Positions 10,805 through 20,114 of a DNA stretch of 64,000 nt are shown piece after piece. The notes under the pieces are model-generated. The model saw nothing but the letters and a program-made list of their open reading frames with translations. It made no database searches and was not told where the DNA came from. The first letter of the stretch is position 1. Each line of letters begins with the position of its first letter. The translations under genes and the position numbers were made by a program. This DNA is from Persicaria tinctoria (lineage: Eukaryota; Streptophyta; Magnoliopsida; Caryophyllales; Polygonaceae), in contig JBANSL010000008.1 in the NCBI GenBank assembly GCA_037127255.1, positions 7,030,896-7,094,895 on the forward strand, in the 5' to 3' direction.

Positions 10805-11725
10805 ATGGATAAAGGAAAGAAAGTAAGGGCAAAGACGCCAGAGCCACCGACGCTTCTTACACTGCCTTTGGACATCCTATTGGATATTGTCGGTAGAATA
10901 GCAATGGAGTCTATAGAAGATGTCTTCAGATTGCGGTTAAGGTATTGCCTCCCCTATTGATATCGTTATTTAAGGTATTAGATACAAAATTTGAATCCCT
11001 TCCATGTGATGCAGCTGCAAAACATTTGATTTGGTGGGAAAACACAAGGACGTGCTTGCGAAGATGGCAATTGAGTACCAGGATGACTGGGGAATTTCGG
11101 TTGTTGTCGCATCGAGACACGATAGGCACGCCAGAAGTTTTCTAAATCAATGCGTAAACGCGGGAAACCCGGAGGCAATATTTTAGCAAGGATTGGTAAG
11201 ACGTACGTTCAGGATCCTTGTTTCGGTGTATTGGTTTATCATAGTTCATCACAGCGCCGTATAAAAATGCAGGTTAAATTCTTCACATATGACGATCACG
11301 AAGGAGGCATTGAAGATCTTCTTAAGGCATCCGAGTTGGGCCACGACGTCGCAAGCTATGTTTGTGGCATAGCTATGTATTGTTGCGGATCAGAAGACCT
11401 CACGCCCAAAGGCTTTGCATTGCTTAATACAGTCAAACGGAATTTGGGTTTTAAAATTATATCGTGTCGCCGGAGAGTTCGTGATCTCCTTCATGATATT
11501 GTGATAATTGCGCGAAGACCTTCCTTTAAAAGGAAGCGGAACACATGTCAATATATCACCAATGGAACGACGAATCAGAGTTGTCGACGATCTACCCCCT
11601 GGAAAAATTTTAACCTCCTTGTTGAAGATAAAGATGATGCTCTTTCTTGTGAGGAATGCACGTGCCGAATTGAGTGTGATTTACTCGAGTGTTTCCTCGG
11701 GTGGATTACACGAAATATGGCGTAA
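10805..11725 (+). pseudogene. F-box protein copy 3, inactivated by one nonsense codon
   Basis: Exons 10805-10941, 11015-11195 and 11273-11725 align with copies 1 and 2 and keep splice sites and phase. In exon 2 the AGNPEAIFQ signature reads GCA ATA TTT TAG, with TAG at 11184-11186 where both paralogues have CAG (Gln). Everything downstream stays open to the normal C terminus, including CEECTCRIEC. A product stopping here would keep the F-box but lose the C-terminal substrate part. Upstream sequence from about 10681 is shared with copy 4. Confidence 0.8.
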
Positions 11726-12257
11726 TAAACTTATGCGCAGGTTTTCGGTCTATGAAGTTTGGATTATTTTCGTTCTTTATGTATTATGTTATTATAACAT
11801 TCAATGATATTTATGGTAATGTATCCAAATACCATGACTTGGAGGTCCTACATAATTTCTGAAATGAGAGAATATATTTTCAGTGCTAGAATTTACATAC
11901 TATATATGGTATGGTAGAATGAAGAAACTATATGTTATGTGATAGATGTCAAATCGATAAACAGGTGAACATGCACAAAAATACAATTCAAAAGTGTAAC
12001 AAGGTCGGTATGAAACCCTCTTCGACATTCACTCACAAGAATAAAAAATGACCCGAAAGTAAGTGTCGCCTCCCGATTGATACACAGGAATGTACAAGCA
12101 GTTAAATGAGAGTACGGCAATGTTGTTTACCACTTACCCCCACAGTTTACCCAGTCTCCATAGGTCAATCAGCAAGTACAACCAAAGGAGATGAGCGAAA
12201 CCTACGTTTTTCACAACAATGGACAACATCTGAGTTCAATAACGAAATGTAAGAGAG
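11726..12257. other. Intergenic, 3' flank of F-box copy 3
   Basis: No gene seen. From about 12118 the sequence matches the second half of the approximately 221-bp unit described at 12258-13190. Confidence 0.5.
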
Positions 12258-12306
12258 TGACATGAAAACGTCCTCGACCTGACACGGTAATACAAAGATG
12301 GTGACA
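12258..12306 (+). repeat. 22-bp phased motif triad
   Basis: TGACATG at 12258, TGACACGG at 12280, TGACAGG at 12302. Confidence 0.8.
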
Positions 12307-12339
12307 GGTATTTATTTCATAATCCATCCACATAAGTAC

Positions 12340-12656
12340 GTTGTCAACCGGGTTGTTATATATACGCAACTCATTCTCCCTGTATTTGCATCATCCCATT
12401 CTCTTCTGTTGCGGCATCCTCCTTTACCAACTACAACCGTAATGAAGATATATTGCAATGGATCAAGGAAAGAACGTAAGGGCAAGGACTTACACTGCCA
12501 TTGGACATCCTATTGGATATTGTCGGTAGAATAGCAATGGAGTCTATAGAAGATGTCTTCAGATTGGGGTTAAGGTATTGCCTCCAGTATTGATATCGTT
12601 ATTGAAGGTATTAGAAACAAATTTTGAATCCCTTCCATGTGATGCAGTTGCAAAAC
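12340..12656 (+). pseudogene. F-box gene fragment (copy 4), inserted in a repeat unit
   Basis: Starts with the promoter text shared with copy 3 (ACGTTGTCAACCGGGTTG), keeps the TATA-like GTTATATATACG, ATG at 12458, most of exon 1, intron 1 and the first nine bases of exon 2, and then breaks off at about 12656 into repeat-unit sequence. Exon 1 has a 20-bp deletion relative to copy 3, just after GCAAGGAC, which shifts the frame. Exon 1 is otherwise almost identical to copy 3, so it is a recent derivative of it. Not functional. Confidence 0.8.
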
Positions 12657-12743
12657 TCTCCAAACAACAAAAGGAGATGACTAAAACCGTCGTTGTTCAC
12701 AACAAAGGACAAGACATCAGTTCGATATTGCAATTTAAACGCG

Positions 12744-12794
12744 TGACATGAAAACCCCTGTAGCCTGACACGGTTAAACAAATTGGGTGACAGG
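12744..12794 (+). repeat. 22-bp phased motif triad
   Basis: TGACATG at 12744, TGACACGG at 12766, TGACAGGGG at 12788. Confidence 0.8.
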
Positions 12795-12964
12795 GGTTTA
12801 TTACACATGAGGTCCACATAATTACTGCGAAGTTGTTTGTCACATAGCCCTACAGTTAAACCAGTTTACAAAAGTGAATCTATCCAACCAACCAAAGGAC
12901 AACAATAAAACCAACGTTCTTCATAACAAAAGACAACAATACTCCATACTGAAATTTAAACGAG

Positions 12965-13017
12965 TGACATGAAAACCCCTTCAACCTGACACGGTAATAC
13001 AAATATGGTGACAGGGG
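12965..13017 (+). repeat. 22-bp phased motif triad
   Basis: TGACATG at 12965, TGACACGG at 12987, TGACAGGGG at 13009. Confidence 0.8.
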
Positions 13018-13190
13018 TTGTTGACAGATTCCATCCACATCAGTACTGCGATGTTCTTTACCAAATACCACTACAGTTTAACCACTTTCCAAAAGTAAAT
13101 GTATCCAAACAACCTAAGGTAAATACTACAACCAACATCCTTCAGAACAAAAGAGCACATATCAGTTCCAAACCTACACCCAAACGACGT

Positions 13191-15580
13191 TCAGATTATG
13201 CGTCCACCGAGGCGACCATTGAAGATGGCAGCCGCTAGCATCTGTTTGTACGGCCCAATAAACGTGTCGTCCAGCCCATCGAAGGGGGGGTCGCTCTCCA
13301 TGAGGAGCTCCATGAATCTGATCGAGTACGGGCCACTTTCCCCACTGCAATGACGGAGATTTCGTCATAAAAGAGGTGGAGATATCATAATGTAAAATGA
13401 ATAACTGGGGTCACACCAATCATACCTGATCTTCGTTTGCGGAACGCGCTTGTCGCGGATTATGCGAAACGGGCTTGGCAGCTTCGATGCATACTTCACC
13501 TTCAACTCAGCGTGTGCATCCATGATGATGGGGAGGAGGTGGGTAACGTGCATCAGCAGGGGTGGGAGTTGGGTGTCTGTCACGCACTGCACATCGCAGT
13601 CGTACAGCTTCAACTGCCACTCTTTCAGATCAAGAGCAACGGCAACCCAATGCCTTCCACTCAGGTTAAGGGGTAGGAGGACGAGGTCCCCGCCTGTCCA
13701 CGGCCGGCCCATGGGCGCCGGTGCCCGGCCGTCCAAGTATGACAGGAGTGTGGCACTCGGCTCATACCCCACGACGTCTGAGTTGTACTCCTTCCACTCC
13801 ATGTCCAGAAAGCTTGCGAAGAAGGCGTCCAACATAATGACTCGGCGCCCATTTTCGAAACCCCTCTCCGCGCTTTGTTTCCGTAGCAGGTAGCATGACT
13901 GCTCGAAGTGCTGCGTCAAGTGAACCCCCATGAGAACCCAGAACATAGTGTAACAGCAACGGAATTGCGTATACAAGGGCAATCACAATAGACTGCCACA
14001 ATTTCAATATACCTCTGAGTATATCCAATTGCCGGGCGTCTGGAGCATGGTAAAAAACGCCTTCGACAGGTCCTTGCCTGAAGCCGTTGACAGGTTATCA
14101 CCGTCGGCACTGGACCGTACAATGGACTCGAATCAATGACAGGGTTTCTCTCCCGTATAATGAACACTTAAATGAGACGATGGGTTACCTTGCGAGCCAC
14201 CCCTGTAGGGCCTCATAGTCGGACGCAGAAACTAGTCCCATGGCTACGGCTTCACCTGGAACGATGGCGTCCTTCCCTTTACAGGCCCGGCGTTTCGTCA
14301 TCTTCGACGCCTTGCTCTCACATTCCTCGTCAACGAACAACCTCTGAATGCAAACAAACATTTCCCATGTCACATAACATACCAAACCCCGTCGCGTAGC
14401 TATCATCTCCATCCCACTTTTCAAAACATAACGGATGAATGGCACGAGCCACAAGGAGCGTACCTTGGCAACTTGTCGGGGCTGCTCCACAGCGTCAGCA
14501 CTAGACCCCTCTGGTTCGTCAAGATCAACAACCTTCAAAACCGAGCTACCCCTTACTCTTTGGTCCTTGCTTATTCCAATCAATTTTCCATCCCGCGTTT
14601 CATGGACCATCTCCTCCAACACTTTTATCTGCACACAATTACTTGCTACAATAAGTCCACCATCTCCTCCAACAGTTTTAAATCCGGTGTCACTGCCACA
14701 TACTCTAAGTCCCAATGCATTATTCTATTTACCGTAGTCCCAAAACTTAATATGAATATGAGGGCGAATAATGATTAAGAGTACAGAATGAATAAGACTA
14801 CAGTACCCTATCATCCATCTTCTCCAAGGTATCTAAAATGTTCTCCAGTGTCTTCCCCACGAGATCCCTAGCGGCGTCCGTCTCCTCGACGTATTCGGCG
14901 ATGTTGGCAAGCATCGCCGCACTCGTCCCTTCGGTTACCCGTGGGCGTAACCGCTGATTCTGTGGATGTGTATATTTTGTCCGAGCCATTTGTTTCCTGC
15001 AGTGCCAGAGCAACCATAAGATGTGGCCAAACTGTATAGTCAATGTCACTACATTTGAAAACCCATGTCACTCAATTTGGAAACCCATGTCACTCAATTT
15101 CGAAACCCATGTCACAAATGTGAGAACGTTCTAGGACCAAGGACGACATACCCTCCACATCGAATCCCGAAATCTTTTTTTGAAATTAATGGAACCCCGA
15201 TTCGTCCCCACTGAGAATCATACCCGTAATCTACCCCATTCCCTATATCGACCCCAACCGTTGGCATCCTCTTCGGGATGACTAAACCCTAACCGCGGGT
15301 TTTCCAATCACCATAATCCGCCTCCTTTTCATTCCTTCGCAACCACCTCCAACTTCGACAATACCGCCGTCAATAACGTTCAATCCCTAACCACCATATG
15401 AGGTTGTTCCGTCCACCCATCCCGAACCCAAGATTGGAACATAACGGACAACAGAGATAGGGGGCGTACCTTCCGAGTTTCCTGGCGGCGTTCTTCTCTT
15501 TTCCGACAGTCCAAGGCAGTAGCTTCGTCGTCCCCTTGTTCAAAGTCGGCGTCGCCGGCGTCTCTTCTTCCTCCCTGGAA
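13191..15580 (-). CDS. MULE-borne Ulp1-like protein with Ser at the catalytic Cys position
   Basis: Exons read on the minus strand: about 15580-15470 (least certain), about 14992-14817, 14628-14464, 14343-14189, 14109-14013, 13910-13426 and 13344-13191 (stop TGA). All later junctions keep phase and match the left copy. The domain keeps His (SGRHWVAVALDL) and Asp (LKLYDCD), but the nucleophile motif reads SGESGPYSIRF: codon AGT (Ser) where the left copy has TGC (Cys in SGDCGPY). The rest of the frame is open, so the gene is not simply decayed. It may be a dead protease, a SUMO- or ubiquitin-like-modifier binder, or a one-base casualty. Together with the transposase upstream it forms the gene set of one MULE. 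No ATG start could be fixed with confidence. Confidence 0.75.
15040..15114 (-). repeat. 22-bp phased motif group of four in Ulp1-like intron
   Basis: TCAATGTCA, then three CCCATGTCA, end at 15048, 15070, 15092 and 15114. Confidence 0.8.
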
Positions 15581-15806
15581 ATTTGGAGATGGAGTCCCGA
15601 TGAAAACAGGAAATCGCACGGTTTTGAACGGTTTTAAAGTTGTGGGCTGATATCCGGGACGGTTGTCAACTTTTAGTCTTTGTTGTTTTATTTTCTTTTA
15701 ATTTTTTTTTTCATTTTGTTTTATGTTTTTTTTTTTTTAGCTACGCCCATCCAGTTCGACCAAGTTAATAATGTAGACACTTTGGTCATAGGTTGTCTGG
15801 AATTCG

Positions 15807-15837
15807 CCCGTGTCACCGAACTTCCAATCCACTGGCA
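15807..15837 (-). repeat. 22-bp phased motif pair
   Basis: CCCGTGTCA ending at 15815 and weaker CCACTGGCA ending at 15837. Confidence 0.5.
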
Positions 15838-16024
15838 CCTTACATAATACCACCTTCAACATTGTGAAGAAGGTGATTTCAATATGTTCACAAGGGTCAT
15901 TTCCTAACCCCACTACCACAACCAATCAGAACTGTAAACTTTTTGACAACTAAATGGCAATGCATTGTTCAATTCATTATCATAGCTTCACCCGACTAAA
16001 TGTCTACCATGACAATGAAACCTG

Positions 16025-16076
16025 TGACATGATAACCCCTTCAACCTGACACGGGAATACCATTAGGGTGACATGG
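16025..16076 (+). repeat. 22-bp phased motif triad 3' of the transposase
   Basis: TGACATG at 16025, TGACACGGG at 16047, TGACATGG at 16069, embedded in a copy of the ~221-bp unit. Confidence 0.8.
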
Positions 16077-17796
16077 TTTTTGTTCTGAAACCATCCCCTA
16101 AATTACTCCGAATATCTTAAACGCTTAACTGTTGTGTGCAAACCCTTCCCAAAAGTACAGCAGACTCCTGACAGTTTGTCATTTGCACAAACAGCATAAT
16201 TACACTACCAAATAAGTTGCCCCATCCAATAACAACATACACAGATAATGGTCCAACCACTGACCCGGTACGGCAAAAGCAAAAGACTACCTAGCTGCTG
16301 AGGTAAGGCGTTGGACCACCAGTGGAGGCACGCTTCTAAGAACGACGCCGCTTGGAACGCCTAAATTCTCCCCGAGATGGGTATCGATTAGTCTTAGGCC
16401 GACCAGGGCGTCGCTTCACGTCCGGGGGGAGACACACCGCGCTGGACATGGCTGGGGGGATTAGCCACTCTTCTTTTGGAGGGACAGGATATATCACATT
16501 CTCGTAACACGCCTTCCAGGCCGCAACTTTGTAGAAGTCATTCACAAGAGAGAAGAAATTGCTACCTCGATACCTTGAAGCCGCTATGGCGTGCTGGCAC
16601 GGAAACTAGTCAATCTCGAACCGCTTGCATGTGCAGGTGCGTGTACACAGGTTCACAACCCAGGTGCCGGACCCTCTTCGGACAGTGTACTCGTGCGAGC
16701 TGAGGGCTCTGACATCCATGAATGTTGCCAACGCATAGCTCGTCTGCAGCTCACCGTTAACGTAATCGCTGACCGTCGTCTTCGATTTCGTTATTTTTTC
16801 CCGTCGGTCGTAAAACCACCTGGATATTGTTTCGATGACAGCATCAATCAGGGCTGTGATGGGCAGCTCGCGGGGCTCCTTGAACACCGAATTCAGACAC
16901 TCCGAGTTGTTCGTCGTCAATATGTTGTAGCGCATCCCCAAGAAGTATGCCCGGACCCAGTTCTGGAATCCAGCCTCTCTTAGGTATTGTCCCGCACCGG
17001 GTGCCTGAGCGCAAAAATCAGCAAAGTGCTTCTCGAACTCTGCCCTCGTGTACGCCTTCGCCGCCTTGAAGAACAATGTGTCCAGGGCCGTCACCCCCCT
17101 GTACTTTACCTTGGCATTCTGAAATAGATGAAATTGGCAGGCCCCTTGCTTAGCAAACAAATAATTGTCCCTCAAACCTTTCTCGATACTAACATGCCGA
17201 TCAGAGACAAACATTAAGCCCGGTGTATCCTCGACGACATGTAGCATGTTCCTGAAGAAGAAGCCCCATGACCCGTGATTCTCACCATCGACAATTGCAA
17301 ATGCGATCGGGTATATACTGTGGTCTGCATCTTGGGCTGTGGCAAACAGAAGCGTGCCCCTGAACTTCCCTTTCAGGAAACTCCCATCAACTGAAATAAC
17401 CTGGACATGGATATCAGCACCAGTTCGTTAGGGGACATGGATATGTATGTTAGGTGGCATGGAATAGTTTAGTACCGACACGGTGTATTACCTTTCGAAG
17501 GTAAGGAATCGCCTTGCGCCATGCCCCGAAGCTGATAAAGGCGTACTTGAATCTTTGGGATGCGTCCAGCTCTAACTTAGTATATGTCCCAGGGTTCGTC
17601 TGCTCCAACATGTGCAAGTATGGAATAATATCTCGGTAGCTGTCTTCGTAAGTCCCATGCTTCTCCTCCAACGCTTTCGCCCGTGCCCTTCGTGCCTTCC
17701 AGTAGCTACACGATACTCCATACTCTGACCTCGTCATTTTCTGGACTTGCTCGGGAACGAGCTCCTTTCGAGTCCCGACGAACCTGCATATAATGG

Positions 17797-17845
17797 TGTC
17801 ATGGTCAATTACGTTATGTGACACGGGGAATAATGTTGTGTGACG
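17797..17845 (+). repeat. 22-bp phased motif triad in transposase intron 2
   Basis: TGTCATGG at 17797, TGACACGGGG at 17819, TGACGAG at 17841. It lies wholly within the intron between 17783 and 17879. Confidence 0.8.
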
Positions 17846-18467
17846 AGAATAGCTGGTCGCAACTAAATTAACACTTACGTGGTCACGAGTTTGCGTCCAA
17901 TCATGTTCGACGTAGCATGTCGGCTATGGTTGTGCATCATGCTAATGTCACATGTATGCTCCTGGACATACTGTCGGACGCACCACATTTTCGTGTGCCG
18001 GTAAGTCGATGCCCTTAACATCCACGTGCACTTGGTGTCCAAACAACCAACTAAATAGGTTTTCTTACACGACCTCTTCACTACGAACTCGAAGCACTTC
18101 TGCACAGCAATCCACTTCAGGCGAGTCTGCAATTCTACCTTCGAGGCGAACATTTCTCCCTCCGAAATTTCTGTCAGCTTCCGCCGTGGATCCTGTGTCC
18201 GAGGCGTTGCTTTGTCCAACATAGCTTCTACCTTCTCCATCGACGGTGGGGATGTGCTGGACCCAGGAACCCGATCTTCTACTTCCCTAATCACCTCCTC
18301 CTCAACTTCGTCCTCCTCCTCCGACACCCTCATACCCTGGTCTTCCTCATATTCCTCCCAGTCATAATAATATGAACAATCTTCTTCCCTCTTCACTCCG
18401 GAATCGAAGTCCTCCTCCTCGTCCTCCTCCTCACTGCTAATGGCTATGAGATCCACCCCCTTATACC

Positions 18468-18880
18468 TGTCACCTTCACATTTTTTCGTGTCATCTGAGT
18501 ATGAGTCCGTGTCACCCAAGTGGATAACATCTAGACCATCACACTTGTCACCCTCTAGAATATCCATGTCACCTAGAAGAATATCCATGTCACCAGTTCC
18601 ACCCCCTTTCTCACCTGCGTGCTCTGGGCTCTTTCCTATCACCCCACCCGACTCGATCATTTCCGGACCTTTACCCTTGTCACCTACTCTCATAAGGTTT
18701 TCAGCGTCCTCCTGTCTCTTCCCTATCACCTCATCCATGTCCTTGTCACCTCCAAAATTACGTCTGTCACCAGTTCCAAAACCGTTATCAGTAGCGTCAA
18801 ACTGCCTCTCCCCTATTACCTCATCCAAAAGGATCACCTCCGGGTCCATAACTTTGTCACCCTCACAGTTATCTTTGTCA
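18468..18880 (-). repeat. 21-bp phased motif groups inside transposase exon
   Basis: On the plus strand TGTCA-type pentamers end at 18472/18493/18514, 18550/18571/18592 (weaker at 18613), 18748/18769/18790 and 18859/18880, always 21 bp apart within a group. In the protein this gives Gly-Asp every seven residues (GDMDILLGDMDILEGDK; GDTDSYSDDTKKCEGD). Confidence 0.85.
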
Positions 18881-19458
18881 CCCCTTCCGAAACCCGTTTC
18901 CACTTTGTTTTTCACCCTTATATCATCGTCCCCCTTTTGAGAGTTACGAGGCCCACTCAAGATTTCTTCCCCGACGCCGGGTTGTCTAACTTGAACACTC
19001 TCTTTCGCCACTGGACCAATAAATATCGCCATGGGCCATGGATGTTCCCCAGACATCGAGTTCAGAAACTTATAAGCCTCAAGGTCGTCGTCATCACCTA
19101 TCGTAATCGGATGACCCGCTTCTTCCCCCTTTGGCATGTAAGAAAACCCCGACTCTTGGGATGAGCAATCAAGGCCGACCTTCCTCCTAAGCAGTTGAGT
19201 CAGAGAGGTGAAGTCGATGCCCTCTTCAAGTATAACATTCTTCCGCTCTGTTTGACCGTAATACACCCACCCCGAACCATCGAACAGCCAACGGCCGTTG
19301 TAGTTGAGAGTGACACAAACTTTCGCGTTTTTACCTGCAATTCAAAACTCGGATCAACATGATTGGTAATGGGTATCTACTCTTCACGAAACATGAGGAC
19401 AAATAGATGAGAACCCTACCCATTGCAACTTAGAATTAGGGTTTGTCAGATATCTCTG

Positions 19459-19509
19459 TGACACGGAAGTTTAAGAAGACGGACACGAACAAATTAAGAG
19501 CCCGACACG
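19459..19509 (+). promoter_or_regulatory. 22-bp phased motif triad in transposase promoter
   Basis: TGACACGG at 19459, GGACACG at 19481, CGACACG at 19503. Located 36-80 bp upstream of the inferred transposase ATG at 19423. Confidence 0.7.
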
Positions 19510-19698
19510 TGCTCACAAACTGGACCTTAATGCGTAAGCTTTCTTCTCCAATGGTCGCCTTCTTCTCCAGCTCTCTTTTCCACCGGAACACCGAAATTTA
19601 TGTCCTCTCTCATCCTCTCTTATTACACATTAAAAATGGAGGGAAAACCCTCTCCAAATTTGGCGCCAAATTCCACCACCCAATCAAATGTCCCATCC

Positions 19699-19701
<3 letters not shown>

Positions 19702-19763
<62 letters not shown>

Positions 19764-19770
19764 CCCCCCC
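19702..19770. repeat. (CT)n microsatellite followed by C10
   Basis: About 29 CT dinucleotides and then ten C. On the transposase strand it is a GA tract upstream of the gene. Confidence 0.95.
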
Positions 19771-19811
19771 GGACAACCTGCAACCGGATACACAAGTTGC
19801 CACTCATATTT

Positions 19812-19839
19812 GCACTAATACCACATGTGGTATTTGTGC
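19812..19839. repeat. Imperfect 28-bp palindrome
   Basis: Perfect 18-bp core AATACCACATGTGGTATT (19817-19834) extended by GCAC and GTGC with one mismatched pair between. Confidence 0.85.
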
Positions 19840-20114
19840 AAATTTTCCCAAAAAGTTGTAGTTTTGCAAACTGGATGAAAAAAGTGTATATTTGTGCAAA
19901 TTCCCCTTTTTAAATTGCATTTTATACTATGGTTTTCATGTCTCTGTATTTATTATTTTTGGGGGTGAAATTCACAAAATCGACAATTATTTACCATATT
20001 CTGCACAAACCCTCATTTAGTTTTTGAAATTGTACAAAATGATCCATTATTTTTTACAATTTAATCACAAATTCACCTGTTATTTGTCAAAATTGAGCAC
20101 AAAGCCTTTCATTA

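Larger units (their letters stand above)
12640..13190. repeat. Tandem array of ~221-bp units, each with a motif triad
   Basis: TGACATGAAAACCCC starts at 12744 and again at 12965 (221 bp apart), with the same following text (GACACGG, then CCATCCACAT, then TACTGCGA, then CAGTTTAACCA). Partial units lie at 8436, 10181, 12118-12306 and 16025. The array directly borders the 3' end of the minus-strand Ulp1-like gene, so it is probably the terminal region of the MULE. Confidence 0.7.
15581..16335. other. Region between Ulp1-like and transposase genes
   Basis: No gene supported. Holds a T-rich tract (15690-15740) and two phased motif groups. It would contain the Ulp1-like promoter and the transposase 3' end. 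Confidence 0.5.
16336..19423 (-). pseudogene. mudrA: MuDR-type MULE transposase, one internal stop
   Basis: Exons 19423-19420, 19334-17879, 17783-17492 and 17400-16336 keep frame throughout (about 938 codons). N-terminal MuDR domain (KVCVTLNYNGRWLFDG), acidic GD-repeat region, zinc-binding DNA-binding part (FEFVVKRSCKK ... CTWMLRA ... H-T-C), then the DDE core: first Asp in VISVDGSFLKGKFRG, second in MFVSDRHVSIEKG, and a candidate Glu in LTTNNSECLNSV. The SWIM zinc finger reads CTCKRFEID, then TAG (complement of 16606-16608), then FPCQH, so a single nonsense codon splits it. The basic tail (RRPGRPKTNRYPSRG) is intact. The first exon would be only four coding bases (ATGG). With Ulp1-like cargo this resembles Kaonashi/VANDAL-like MULEs. 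Non-autonomous unless the stop is read through. Confidence 0.85.
19424..20114. other. Transposase upstream region and MULE edge
   Basis: Contains the phased triad at 19459-19509, the CT microsatellite and an imperfect palindrome, then AT-rich sequence. No gene. The MULE boundary is probably here but I see no clear terminal repeat. Confidence 0.45.

Noticed and set aside
13437..13893. Plus-strand frames of 79 and 147 codons
   Set aside because: Antisense to the Ulp1-like catalytic exon; no domain.
18440..19164. Long plus-strand open frames with Ser/Pro-rich text
   Set aside because: They are antisense to the transposase exon 19334-17879, which has recognisable MuDR domains and correct splice phases.
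19443..19913. 156-codon frame with Ser-Leu repeats
   Set aside because: Produced by the (CT)n microsatellite.
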